Of a stretch of 64,000 nt of DNA, positions 1 through 10,728 are shown in pieces. A program made the translations under genes and the position numbers. The stretch comes from Fagopyrum homotropicum (taxonomy: Eukaryota; Streptophyta; Magnoliopsida; Caryophyllales; Polygonaceae), in the NCBI GenBank assembly GCA_033239125.1, contig BSWB01000002.1, positions 84,068,560 through 84,132,559 of the forward strand. Reading direction: 5' to 3'. The stretch's first letter is position 1. The number at the start of each line of letters is the position of its first letter. A model generated the notes under the pieces. It searched no databases. It had not been told where the DNA came from and saw only the letters and a list, made by a program, of their open reading frames with translations.

Positions 1-464
1 TATATAAGGTAAAGCATTAGCACAAACACAAGTCATGAAAGATAAACACATAAGCCTGTTATCACACATTTACCCATTTTATTATCTTCATATATATATA
101 TGTATATATATACAGATATATGAAAATATATGACACGAGGAACGTATCATCCCCGCCTCCGTGTGCTATAGTCAGCTGGAGTGGTATCGGTCACACAACC
201 CGTGTACCCTATATGATTGGATTGCGCCCTTCCCGTAAACCAAGTCTAGCCTGACTATAGAGAACGTCCAAGACTCCACAGCGGAATGAAAGGGAAAGGT
301 TATCACGGCCACTACAATGGGCAGTCACTAAACCTTAGATTGGTAATAAACAACTATCGCATGCTATCAAGCATATATCACACACCACTCATGCAAGCAC
401 TCAATATAAGGATGGTAGCTAAGTAAGTCCGTAGGACTTACTTCAACCGTGTACAAACACAACT
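1..464 (-). mobile_element. Tekay-like LTR fragment, truncated
   Basis: On the minus strand this follows the middle and late part of the LTR seen complete at 48779-50926: the dinucleotide-rich stretch near 90-125, the block with gacacgagg near 132, the block with ttgcgccctt near 222, and a perfect hairpin at 421-443. It runs off the left edge and stops near 464, where RNase H sequence begins without any polypurine tract or LTR start. The junction is therefore a deletion. It is probably a remnant of an older Tekay-like copy. Confidence 0.75.
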
Positions 465-691
465 CCCACTGGCGGTTATTCAACTCCCGCTGCGTAAAAA
501 TGTACTTCAGACTCTTATGGTCTGTGAAAACTGACATGTAGCACCATACAGGTAATGTCTCAAGATCTTCAAAGCATTAACTACCGCTGCCAACTCCAGA
601 TCATGAGTCGCGTAGTACTCCTCATTCGTCTTCAATTATTGAGACGCATATGCAATCACACTACCCCTCTACATCAACACACTTCCCAAGC
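465..691 (-). pseudogene. Tekay-like RNase H fragment
   Basis: This piece is a diverged duplicate of 2290-2520, which encodes the RNase H domain of a Ty3/gypsy polyprotein on the minus strand. Shared blocks include ttattcaactcccg, atgtacttcagactc and caccatacaggtaatgtct. No frame stays open. It is cut on the left by LTR sequence and on the right by an LTR end at 692, so it is a stranded fragment of an older element that served as insertion target or deletion flank. Confidence 0.7.
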
Positions 692-1113
692 TGTAACACC
701 CCGAATCCGCGGGACTCGGAGCGCTACGGGTTGGGACATCACAATGGGTCCCGACCCTTAGCTTGACACAATTTTACCGGATCTTGCAACAAGGCACAAA
801 TAAAGGCCAAAATAAAATACATTTTTATGCAATGCAATGAAACCCAAAACCGAACAAACGAAGACTTCAGCCGAGATACAAAACAAAGACTAAACGCCAT
901 ACATGCGGCATACAAAACATAATAACCGAAGATCGAAACACAACCCGACTACAACCAAAACCCCTCCTAAAATGTACGGAACCCCGGCTGCCCACTCTTT
1001 CGGATCTCTCGGCCGCATTCCTAACCTGCAAGGCAATCTACAACATAACGTATAAAACCGTTATCTCATATTCGAAGCATTAGAATCAATGGGAAAGGCA
1101 CAAATACAACTCC
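692..1113 (-). mobile_element. Tekay-like LTR end, truncated 3' LTR
   Basis: It starts with TGTAACACCCC, the reverse complement of the GGGGTGTTACA LTR end found at 50916-50926. The next 400 bases resemble the R/U5 part of this LTR family. No primer-binding site lies to its left, so it is the outer end of a 3' LTR of a minus-strand element. At about 1113 it passes straight into integrase coding sequence, so most of this LTR and the polypurine tract are deleted. Confidence 0.65.
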
Positions 1114-2085
1114 CTACCGTAATGCAAAAAAAGTCCCGAGAGACTTATGATTTGTACTAGTGATCCTCTCTCTAATCAGCGCTACTCGAGTCATATCATC
1201 CTGAATCTCATCTAGCGCTATCCCACTGCTACTACTAGACTCATCCCAACATAATGGTGTACGACACCTACGCCCATACAGTGCCTCATAAGGAGCCAGC
1301 CCAATAGATGCATCCCAGCTGTTGTTGTATGAGAACTCAACTAGTGGGAAGTAATCAGACCATCCCTGTCCCCAATCCAACACACAAGCTCGCAGCATAT
1401 CCTCAATTGTCTGGATGGTCCTCCCGGACTGACCATTTGTCTAGGGGTGAAACGCAATCGTGAAGTGTAGACTCATCCCCAAAGTAGTCTGAATCTGCTG
1501 CCAAAACCTCGAGGTAAACCGGTTATCTCGATCAAAGACGATCATCTTCGGTATATCATGGAGTCTCACTATATGTCTAGTGTACTCCTCAACCAATCTG
1601 CTCACTGGCCACGTCTCTTTGATAGGAATGAAACGTGCCGTCTTTGTCAGTCTATCAACAACAACCCAGATAGCATCAAAACTCCTACCGGGCCTCTATC
1701 CGGTCACAAAGTCCACGGAGACGTCCTTCCACTTCCAATACGGTACTGGTAGTGGGTGGAGCTCACCTCCAGGTCTGCAATGCTCTATCTTGACCTGCTG
1801 ACAGGTCGCACACTGTGCCACAAATCTTGCTACATCGGGCTTCATCCATCCCCACCAATATGAGTGTCTCACATCATGGTACATCTTACTCGTACGTAGA
1901 TGTACTGAGTAAGGTGTACAATGAGCCTCCTGTAAGATCCTCTATCTCAACTCTGCATCAGCAGATACACTTACGCGGTCATGGCGCCTCATCACTCCAT
2001 CTGCTCCAATGGAGAACTATGGTGCCTCTACACGAGATATCCTCTCTCTAATCCTCATCAAGGTCGGGCAGGTCCCCAGTTTCTG
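1114..2085 (-). pseudogene. Tekay-like integrase, decayed
   Basis: Minus-strand remnant of a chromovirus integrase, the enzyme that joins retrotransposon cDNA to host DNA. The N-terminal zinc-binding part is visible at 1696-1884 (HSYWWGWMK, then CATCQQVK). The part after the catalytic core is at 1114-1398 (WSDYFPLVEFSYNNS, then YEALYGRRCRTPLCW), a signature of the Tekay/Del clade. Between them, 1399-1695, the core is still recognisable but crossed by stops and frameshifts. The chromodomain end is missing because the element joins LTR sequence at 1113. It belongs with the RNase H, RT, protease and gag remnants to its right. Confidence 0.8.
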
Positions 2086-2570
2086 TTGGATCTCATCCAA
2101 CAGACCAGGAAACTAGATGTGTCTATCTCTACCCAAGCTAGATCCCTCTGAAGTTGAGGCTAAACTGTTAGTCTCACAATCGCCTTTTCTCGAGGCGTCT
2201 TCCTGCTTAGGGTGTCAGCTACAACATTCGCCTTCTCTGGATGATACAAAATCTCAAGGTCAAAGTCCTTAATCAACTCAAGCCATCGACGTTGGAGGTT
2301 ATTCAACTCCCGTTGCGTAAAAATATACTTCAGACTCTAATGTATTGGGAAGATCTGACATGTGGCACCATACAGGTAATGTCTCCAGATCTTTAAAGCA
2401 TGAACTACCGCTTCTAACTCCAGATTGTGAGTCAGGTAGTTCTCCTCATACGTCTTCAGTTGCCTGGTCGCATAAGCAATCACTCTGCCCCTCTGCATGA
2501 ATACGCATCCTAAGCCTAGCTTGGATGCATCACTGTAAACCACAAAATCCTTAGAAACATCTGGTTGTGC
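2086..2570 (-). pseudogene. Tekay-like RNase H domain, decayed
   Basis: RNase H removes the RNA strand during reverse transcription. The open part at 2337-2543 shows YSDASKLGLGCVFMQ with the first catalytic Asp, and LELEAVVHALKIWRHYLYG with the catalytic Glu. The part downstream in reading direction (2086-2336) is similar to Ty3/gypsy sequence but closed by stops. It lies between RT (2571 on) and integrase (up to 2085), the normal order in Ty3/gypsy elements. A second, shorter copy of the same region lies at 465-691. Confidence 0.75.
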
Positions 2571-3322
2571 CTAGACAAGAGTAGAAGTCAAATGCCTCTT
2601 CAACTCCTCAAAACTCTTGGCACACTGATCAATCCATACAAATCTGGTAGTCTTCCTCAGAAGAGTCGTAAGTGGACGGGCAATCACTATTAATCCCTCC
2701 ACAAAGCGTCGGTAGTAACCGGCTAGGCCAAGAAAGCTACACACTTCCTTGACGTTCGTCAGTGTCTTCCATGCATTAACAAACTCGATCTTTGCCAGAT
2801 CAACCATGATCCCACTGGCGGAGGCAATATGGCCTAAAAAGGCTACATTTGACATCCATAACTCACACTTAGAGAGCTTTGCATACAACTCTCTATCCCT
2901 CAAAATCTGCAAAACCGTCCTCAGATGACCGGCATACTCCTCTCTACTATGAGAGTATACCAAAATATCATCAATGAAGACCACCACAAACTGATAAAGG
3001 AAGTCGATGAAAATACTGTTCATCAACTCCATGAAGACTGTTGGGGCATTCGTCAGCGCAAATGGCATCACTACAAACTCGTAGTGTCCATAACGGGTAC
3101 GAAATGCCGTCTTGTGCACATCTTGCTCCCTCACCTTCAACTTTTGATATCATGAGAGTAAGTCAATCCGGGAAAAAATTATCACTCCCTGAAGCTGATC
3201 AACTAGATAATCAATACGAGGCAGTGGATACTTGTTCTTGATGGTCACCTTGTTCAGCTCTTTGAATCGATACACAACCTCAACTACCCGTCCTTCTTCC
3301 GCACGAAGAGGACATGTGCTCC
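2571..3322 (-). pseudogene. Tekay-like reverse transcriptase, decayed
   Basis: Minus-strand RT. The frame at 2571-3140 reads TRYGHYEFVVMPFALTNAP, then the catalytic FIDDILVYS box, then VAFLGHIASASGI and SFLGLAGYYRRFVEG at the RT/RNase H connection, all typical of Tekay chromoviruses. The DD pair is intact. The first third of RT (3141-3322) is in other frames with stops, and its start is fused to the protease frame to the right. The enzyme cannot be made whole from this copy. Confidence 0.85.
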
Positions 3323-4120
3323 CTAGGGGGATACGCTAGGGCTGATTAAGCCTTTCTCAGCCAACTCCTCGAGTTGCTTCTTCAGTTCCAACATCTTGTC
3401 AGGTGTCATACGATACGGGGCCTTCGACATGGGTCTCGTACTAGGCTCCAACTCGATACTGAAGTCCACACTCCACTGAGGCGGCAAGCTCGACGGCTCA
3501 GGAAACACGTATGCAAACTCGCAAACCACTGGTATGTCCTCCAATGTTGGACTCTCTTCATCCTTTATGGCATAGCACCAGAAGGCATCACATCCTTGTG
3601 ATATCAACCTAGCTGCTCGTACGGCACTAATGACAAAACCCGTCTTCCCAAGGTCCCAACCTCGGAAGACCTCTATTTGACCTACCTCGGTAGAGACTAT
3701 AACAATCCTCCTACCAACATCTAAAACCGCACGGTGTCTACGCATCCAATCCATACCTAATATGACCTCTTCATGCATCAGTGGCCTGACTAAGAAGTCA
3801 ATAAGCAACACACGAATCTCTAAGCGAAGGGGACAAGTACGTATCTCACGGGTACCTCTGACCCTACTACCATCAGGTAACCCTATAGTAAAGGGTATCC
3901 CCTCTATAGTAGCTAAACTCATATGCTCAACACATACATCAGAAATAAGGGAATTTGTAGCACCCGTATCAAACAAAACTCTAACAGGTAAGTCATGAAG
4001 CAGAATGGTACCTGTACCAGCCGAAGCAGGCGGCTCTTCTGAACTCCTCAGCTCAAAGACTCTACCCTGAGCTCCTCTGGTGTCAATGGTACTCCCACCA
4101 TGACCTCTACCTCTACTCAT
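3323..4120 (-). pseudogene. Tekay-like aspartic protease and RT start
   Basis: A 265-codon minus-strand frame. The aspartic protease, which cuts the Gag-Pol polyprotein, is shown by VLFDTGATNSLIS (active-site DTGA) near residues 50-60 and GMDWMRRHRAVLD near residue 122. The C-terminal third is the start of RT, ending in EELAEKGLISPSVSP. The start of this stretch is only the first codon after upstream stops. It should be continuous with gag on its right and RT on its left in an intact element; here it is separated from both by stops. Confidence 0.8.
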
Positions 4121-5314
4121 CTCGGGAGCAGATCCCTGAGTAGAAGGACGATCTGGGACTCTTTATTGTCCTTGTGTCTGCTGTTGAGGTGTCCTCTGAC
4201 CACCTCCCGTCACACTAGTAGAAGAAGAACCCTACTGTGATGCAACTCCACTCTACATATAGAAGGCAGCTCTATGACCTGGTCTACCACAGGTGAAGCA
4301 AGTCACAACTGGCCTGGTACACTCTTGCCACAAATGTCCAAGATCACCACAGTTATAACGTTGTCGTACTTATCTGCAGTCAATGCAGATGAGGGGTAAT
4401 TCTGACGTCTCTTGCCCCGTTCAGAACTAGAAGCTCCTCCAACACCACTGGTCTGCCTAGTGAGCTGCCTCTTCTCAGACCGTCCTGTCTGAGAAGCCCT
4501 CCTCTGACTGGCTCTCTCTCTCTCGAAAGCAAAAGCCCGGTCCTAATATTCAGCCAAGGACTCACAATGGATTCCGGCCATATACGAGCGGGTACTATCC
4601 CTCAGCCGATGGGAGAACAAGTACACATGCTGGTCTTCAGATGGTGCAGCTGGACCCAGCAAATCTAACTATGTCTGAAAGCGGTTGAGGGCGTCTGCAA
4701 TCGGCACATCCTCAAAGCCGGCGTCCACAAAATCCTGCAACTTCTCCCTCCTCAGTGAGGAAGGGCAGAACTGCTCTCTGATCATACTCCTCATGCGATC
4801 ATTGTTGGTGGCTCATGCTCGTATGGTCCTCCACCACGGATGAGCAAGTTCACGGAAGAGAGACTAAACTAGCTATATCCGTCTGTCCTCATGGCATCTA
4901 ATTGACTCTAAAGCTGGTCTCCTTTGGAACTCGAACAGTCTCAGCAACACGTGCCGGCATAGTTGGCACTTGTGTGGCTCCGTGAGACATCTCAAAAGAT
5001 CCCTCATGCACTAGTAGATCTGGGTCCCGTCTGCCTGATTTGGCAGCCTCCTCCACACGTCGGATGTACTCACGAAACACTAGCCCTCTCATGGAGACAC
5101 GATCTGAGTCATCTGACTGGATTCGGTGTGAATGATGTTTCCTAGATCCACCACTCTTCGTCTTTGGAACAACACTCTCAATAATCTCCTCATGCACCTC
5201 CTCCACCACTGGTGGATCAGTAGCGGGAACTGGTCCCTGTCCTATCACGCCCGGAGGAAGAGGTGGTCTTCCTCTACCCCGGCCTACAACAGAAGCAACT
5301 CTAGTCCGAGCAAT
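4121..5314 (-). pseudogene. Tekay-like gag, start codon lost
   Basis: Gag forms the particle that packages element RNA. The start region reads RTRVASVVGRGRGRPPLPP near 5240-5310, as in the related copies at 7546-7626 and 51217 on, but the expected ATG is ATT (5312-5314 on the plus strand). The capsid region at 4898-5248 is partly open. Two CCHC zinc knuckles lie near 4262-4345 (CYNCGDLGHLWQEC and CFTCGRPGHRA). Several stops separate the segments. The leader and primer-binding site lie just upstream (5333-5600), so this is the 5' half of the element whose pol is at 1114-4120. Confidence 0.75.
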
Positions 5315-5584
5315 CTATAGGGTATGCACACCTAACTTATAAGGCTCTATATAGGCCATATGTATATATATAACACATATACAAACTTAATCCACAATAC
5401 ATATATATACATATCTATACTGTAAAGATCCATAGTAAAGGTTACGACTTCTCGTACATTCCATCCCAAAACCACACTTTAAAACCAAAAATCCTTTTGA
5501 AAACGTCAGATCCCTTTCGGGTTTTGTTTATTTTACCTATCAAACCTCATTCCAGGGTGCAAGTGTCATTGTTGTCAACCTAAG

Positions 5585-5596
5585 TCTCTGATACCA
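5585..5596 (-). other. Primer-binding site (initiator tRNA-Met)
   Basis: The reverse complement is TGGTATCAGAGA, matching the initiator tRNA-Met 3' end (TGGTATCAGAGC) at 11 of 12 bases. It sits four bases inside the LTR edge at 5601. It fixes the element as minus-strand and the LTR to its right as the 5' LTR. Confidence 0.85.
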
Positions 5597-5600
5597 ACTC

Positions 5601-7505
5601 TGTAACATCCCAAATCCGCGGGACTCGGGATGCCACATTGGGCTAGGATCTCATACTGGATCCTGAGCCTAGCCTGACAACAAGTTCATTGGACCGTACA
5701 ACATGGCATTGACAAATATAAAGCAAATACATAAAGTTGTATAAAACTGTACAACCAAAAAGGGAAACAGTATCATAGCTGAGTATAAAACCATATCCTC
5801 ACACAAGAGGTAAACAAAATATCATCCTCATGCAGGAGGGAAATATAAACAACCCCAAAAGCCATAACCATCCTATGTACGAGAGGTCCTCAGCCTCCCA
5901 CCCTGCCAGATCACTCGGCAGCACGCCTATCTTGCAGGGCATCTACAACATGGTATAAAACCATTAGCTAATCATACATATATAAGGTAATGCATAAACA
6001 CAAGCACAATCATGAAAGAGAAAAACATTTGCATGTTATCACACATTTACCCATTTATTATCTTTATATAATAGCCATTCACTCAAATAGTATATATATA
6101 GATGAAACTATGTGACACGAGGAACATATCATCCTCACCTCTGGGCCTGCTAGCCATCTGGAAGTAGTGTCGGTCACACATCCCGTGTACCCTATGGGAG
6201 TGGATTGCGCCCTTCTTGTATACCAGGTGGCCTGATGTCAGAGAACCTCTTAGACTCCACGGCGGGATGAAAGGGAAAGGTTATCACAACCACGCATATG
6301 GGGCCATAAATAAAACATAGGTCGGTAATACTCGACATCACATGCTATCATAACAAGAATATAGTACACACACCACTCATGCAAACACCCAATATAAGGA
6401 TGGTAGTTAAGAAAGTTCTACGGACTTACCTCAACCTCGTATAACACTCAACCACGATCAACCTCCAATCCTGAAAGGTACACTGCCCAATAACAAGGCA
6501 TAGAGATTTGTAAATCTCCTATCAATCAAAGGGGTCACACCTAGACCCATGGGATTCATAGGATCATCCTCAACCTAAGCCTCACAACCTAGTAATCCTC
6601 AAAAGCCGTATAAGGCATAACTTGATCATATATTAACCAAACACTCTCATCTATACCTAGCATGGTACTACACTCTCATACTAGGAAAGGAAGAGGCAAT
6701 GCCATCCATAGGCAAGCCTAGAAGCAAGACACACGTGAAGAACCAGAGCAAGGCACGGCTGGTGCAGGTGGCCGCATGGGCGGCTGGAAGGTGGCGCGGG
6801 GGCGACACACAGCCGGCGCTGGGGCGGTCCAAAGGGGCGCAGGAGCGGCTGGTGTGCAGAAGGTGCACTTCCGGCTGTCCTTTGCTTCTTTTCACTCAAT
6901 CTTCTTCACTCCTTCTTCATCCATTAGCTATACACATACATATATACATCAAATGAAGCCAATCAAGGCTTCCACAAGATCAAACTTGTGGAACCTAAGC
7001 TAGGGATGAAGAAAAGAAGGAAAGAAGGAAGAAAGAAGAAAGATAAGAAGAGATGAGAGATGAACTCACCAAGCTGAACCTATACAGATGGAAATCACAC
7101 TCTACAAGCTCAAGGCTGGCTATCAACAAGCACAACAACAACAACCATCATCAATCAACAACAAAGACAAGCTCATAAGCTCTAAAACTTACACAAACTC
7201 AAACAAAGATCAAGAAGAGATCCAAGGGAAAAGGAAGGAGAAGATGAACAAGAGGAAGGAGATGAAGCTGTAAATGAGGAACCCTTATGAGGAAGGAGGG
7301 AGAAGAAACATATAGAGGAAGGAAAGAGTAAAGCACGGGTCAAAAGGTCAACAAAACCGGCTGCAGCACACCTAAATCCGCAGGGGCGGATCAGATGGCC
7401 GCATGGGCGGATCATGAGAACTGCAGGGGCGGCCTCTGGGTCACGCAGGGGCGGTCCAGGCAGAAACTCAGCACAACTCAACTTCTAAAGACTAAGGCTC
7501 TTACA
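5601..7505 (-). mobile_element. Tekay-like 5' LTR
   Basis: It begins TGTAACATCCC beside the primer-binding site and ends CTCTTACA at 7505, so it has TG...CA ends when read on the minus strand. About 1.9 kb, it shares the family blocks near 6110-6450. A GC-rich region near 6690-6860 and 7378-7454 contains several CCGCAGGGGCGG-type motifs (reverse complement CCGCCCCTGCGG). Purine-rich sequence fills 7000-7300. Short open frames inside are not conserved and are not called genes. No matching target duplication was found, as expected for a copy whose other end is deleted. Confidence 0.75.
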
Positions 7506-7667
7506 CTTAATCCCGACCTCTCGCAACTGGAGGTCCACCAACTCATTCACGACTTACCATTACCGGAGATAGAGGTGGTCTACCTCTTCCCCGTCCTATA
7601 GTGGATGTTGCTCTAGTCTGAGCCATTAACGATAATATCATAGCTACATAAAAGGCTATATAATGCC

Positions 7668-7735
<68 letters not shown>

Positions 7736-7769
7736 CTTAAGGTCACATGCAAACACGTCACCACATAAT

Positions 7770-7803
<34 letters not shown>

Positions 7804-7973
7804 TACCGAGATCCTCGGAATGGTGATGGCTTCCTGTACACACTATCCCAAAACATTTGTACTCGTTTTTAAAAACCAAAATCCTTTTTAAAAGTCTGAC
7901 CCCTTTGGGGTTCTGTTAATTTATCTACCCCACCTTTATTGCAGATCTCAAGTGCTATTCTTGTCAACCTAAG
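7506..7973 (-). pseudogene. Tekay-like gag start and leader, second copy
   Basis: A minus-strand fragment of another Tekay-like element. Its gag starts at ATG 7624-7626 and reads AQTRATSTIGRGRGRPPLSP, close to the gag starts near 5310 and 51217. Only about 30 codons remain before 7540, where an LTR boundary interrupts it. The leader (7627-7973) holds two long TA-repeat tracts and ends in a primer-binding site. This copy appears to be the target into which the element at 1114-7505 was inserted, or the partner in a deletion. Confidence 0.65.
7673..7802. repeat. Two (TA)n microsatellites
   Basis: Pure TA repeats at about 7673-7732 and 7773-7802, separated by 40 bases of leader sequence. The aligned leader at 5360-5415 has only short TA runs, so these expanded in this copy. 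The long runs of alternating Ile-Tyr in translation are artefacts of the repeat. Confidence 0.95.
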
Positions 7974-7985
7974 GCTCTGATACCA
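7974..7985 (-). other. Primer-binding site (initiator tRNA-Met)
   Basis: The reverse complement is TGGTATCAGAGC, a perfect 12-base match to the initiator tRNA-Met 3' end. It lies four bases from the LTR edge at 7990 and belongs to the second Tekay-like copy. Confidence 0.85.
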
Positions 7986-7989
7986 ACTT

Positions 7990-8070
7990 TGTAACACCCC
8001 AAATCCGCGGGACTCGGGGCGCTACTAGGCTAGGATCTCACAATAGATCTTGACCCTAGCCTGGCAACCA
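7990..8070 (-). mobile_element. Tekay-like LTR end
   Basis: It starts TGTAACACCCC next to the primer-binding site and matches the terminal 80 bases of the LTR family (gggactcgg, ggctaggatctcacaatag, ccctagcctgg). After cctggcaacc the sequence switches to SIRE-like pol. The rest of this LTR resumes at 8783. Confidence 0.7.
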
Positions 8071-8782
8071 GAGCAAAAGTCGTGCTTTATTTCGTATGAC
8101 TTTGTGCTGCAAGTCAGGGCGCTACTAGGCTAGGATCTCACAATAGTTTTATACTCATGAAAGATGCAAATGCAAGTAGCATACGTATGGCTGCTAACCT
8201 GGCAACCAGAGCAAAAGTCTCCTCATAATCAATACCTTCTTCTTGGTTATAGCCTTTTGCTACAAGTCGTGTTTTATTTCGTATGACTTTGCCACTTTCA
8301 TCCAACTTATTTTGAAAAACCTATTTTGTGTCAATGACGGATTGATGCTTTGGTCTTATACTAAGAGTCCAAACCTTTTTCTCTCAAGCTCATTTAGTTC
8401 GTTTTGCATGGAAATGATCCAGTCGGGTTCTTGAAGAGCTTGAACATAATTCTTTGGCTCAATAAGGGACACGAACGCAGAGAATGCACATAGGTTGTTT
8501 ACTTTAGATCGAGTTTGAACTCCTACGTTTGGATCTGAGATCACATTCCCTTGTGGATAGTATGAAGAGTGTTGAAATTTTATTTCTTTTGTAAGATGGA
8601 GCAGATCCTCAAGGTTGAGACTCATATGCTTGACTAGATTTAGGTACCGTTGATGTATTGCCCTTGGATCCTATCTCAAGGCCTTGAAGTTGAGTTTCAA
8701 GCCCTTAAAATGGAGTTTTGGCATCGCTGTTTTCTATTTCAAGGTCTTGAATATGTGTTTCAAGGTCTTGAAGTTGGGTCAC
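8071..8782 (-). pseudogene. SIRE-like RT fragment in a Tekay/SIRE mosaic
   Basis: A minus-strand copy of the SIRE-like reverse transcriptase N-terminal region and the linker before it, matching 39535-39984 and 43226-43370. The frame at 8356-8625 reads DPNVGVQTRSKVNNL and EPKNYVQALQEPDWI, the usual start of copia RT. The left end is scrambled: SIRE bases to about 8116, a 30-base piece of Tekay-like LTR (8117-8146), then SIRE again, with a short duplication. Positions 8590-8625 show the site that is split by the solo LTR at 39985-43225. Motif TCAAGGCCTTGA occurs at 8676-8687. Confidence 0.75.
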
Positions 8783-9935
8783 ATGCAAACACGTCACCAC
8801 CTAGACCCAAGGGATCCATAAGGATCATAATCAATCTATAAGCCTCACAACCAACAAAACATCAATATCTCAACATAACTCACAATTCCTCAAATCTCAA
8901 GGTAGCATCTAACCAACATTCTTCAATCTCAATTTCAATCCTAATTTAACTAATTAACCCTGTAATTAATTAATTAATTAGATTTCGCCAGAGTAATGTT
9001 TTTCCCGGAGACAATTTCTAAACGCACCTGCCATCAGATTTCATCAAAAAAACAACCCATAATCACCAGAATAATATAACAACCATAACGAAATTTCTAA
9101 TTATCCATTTTGACAAGCCTAAGGTCAATTTAGGCCAAATCGTAGTATGGAAAACGAATAAATTCATAACTTATTTGTTACTAACCCGATTGACGATCTG
9201 AAAGAAGATTCGGAATCACAACGACGCAGGCTACGCATGGACATCACGAAATTCACCGAAATCTGAGCGACGTAACCGGCCTAGTGACACACATGCTCGA
9301 CCAGGTCTTCATCTGCTCGGAAATGCAGAAACTCGGTACCGATATGAAGAGAATGAAGAGATGAATTCAAAAACTCAAACGGAATTGAAATCGGATTAGA
9401 AACGGAGAGTAGATCTGTGTTTGAAGGTTGAGAGATATCAGAGCTTTTACGAGGAAATGTGAAAGGAAATGATAAACGATTTGCCGCTATTTATAGTGAA
9501 GACGATAAATATCCTTTAGCGAAGTCGATAATTATTCTTTAACCGATTCAAAGGCGGGTTGATCCTCTTCTCAAAACTTCTCGAAATTGGAATAATAAAT
9601 CAGGAATATTGTACGGATAATTATTCCGCAACTGCCTCGGAAAATGCGTATTCCTAAGTTGTCTTTCTTAGTCGCTAAGAAACAGAATAGCGACTCTTTT
9701 GGTCATTTTGTCTTTCCATGTTATTTCATATATAGGACATGTCCGATGTCCTGATTATTTCTCTCAGCTGTGTTTTTATTAATTGGAGCAGTCAAATGCT
9801 CCAAATAACACCGGAGGGTAAAAATAATTACCCAAGAAAAAGTGAAAATTTCCTCATAAGGCCAAAATTACGCCAAGAACATGACGGTTGGACTCATACT
9901 CATCACATAGCTGGGTGTTTGTGTCTTGTCAATGT
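8783..9935 (-). mobile_element. Tekay-like LTR body
   Basis: On the minus strand this matches the LTR start region of 48779-49980: gtgatgagtaag, the ggacatgtcc block near 9736-9745 and the block with aattggagc near 9783. It begins at 8783 with a leader-type piece (gtcacatgcaaacacgtcacc, shared with 7743-7763), another junction in the mosaic. The true LTR start is not reached. From about 9915 the sequence changes to something resembling the 3' region of the Athila-like element near 33775. Confidence 0.7.
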
Positions 9936-9983
9936 TTGATTGATCAATAGTACAAATGAGACATGGTATGTGTATCCGGTTTG

Positions 9984-10232
9984 AAAATTCTGGTATGTTC
10001 ATTTTCTCGTATGAAAATTATGGTATGAAATTATGGTATGAAATTCTGGTATCAAATTTTGGTGTGAAAATTCTTGTATGAAAATTCTGCTATGAAAAAT
10101 CTGGTATGAAAATTCTGCTATGAAAATTTTGGTATGTAAATTCTAGTATGAAAAATTTGGTATGAAAAATCTAGTATGAAAATTTTGGTAAGAAAATTCG
10201 AGTATGAATTTTCGAGTATGAAATTCATACCA
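9984..10232. repeat. AT-rich minisatellite, 14-16 bp unit
   Basis: About fifteen imperfect tandem copies of GGTATGAAAATTCT. Units differ by one to three bases and by one or two A or T in length. It lies between a Tekay-like LTR remnant and a Helitron-like 3' end. No coding function is suggested. Confidence 0.85.
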
Positions 10233-10728
10233 GAAATTAAAATAATAATAATAAAAATAAAAAAGGCAAAACAAAAGAAAAATAACAACCAAAGTTAGAT
10301 TTGTTTTTACGTTACAAAGGTGAAGATTTATTTATGTTTCTTTGTTTTTTTAAAATAAAGGGAATAATTACTTTTACCTTAGCATTTATGAAAGTGCTAA
10401 AAACTAACGGGGTACACTTCTAATACAAAACTAAAAAAAATGCCTATTTGACCAAAATCTTTCTTCTTTTATTCCATTAAATTATTGAGTCATTGAGTTT
10501 ACACATGTATACAAGCATCATGCTCATCCTTAGAATTCTTCGATGTAATTTTTTTCATTCCTCTGAAAAAATAAATATATTTATATTGTATACCTAAGTA
10601 TTTCGAAATAAGCCAACCCACTTGTTGAGCCTTGCATATTGAAGGTTGTAAATGTATTTATCAATTCTTATGTTCAACGGCCGATATGCACTGAAAAAAA
10701 CTCCCGACGCGCGCGGGGGAACAACTAG
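10233..10728 (+). mobile_element. Probable Helitron 3' end
   Basis: The last 25 bases are a GC-rich hairpin (CCCGACGCGCGCGGGG near 10703-10718), about six bases, then CTAG at 10725-10728. Known plant Helitrons end with such a hairpin about ten bases before CTRR and insert between A and T. The base after CTAG in the uninterrupted sequence is T (11326), because a MITE inserted exactly here and duplicated ACAACTAG. No 5' TC end or RepHel coding sequence is visible. The remaining 470 bases are AT-rich and unrecognised, so the left boundary given is only the minisatellite edge. Confidence 0.45.

Noticed and set aside
6668..6956. Overlapping GC-rich open frames on both strands
   Set aside because: Located in the 5' LTR of a decayed Tekay-like element; composition-driven and mutually overlapping.
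7543..7879. Proteins with long Ile-Tyr runs
   Set aside because: Direct translation of TA microsatellites; no gene.
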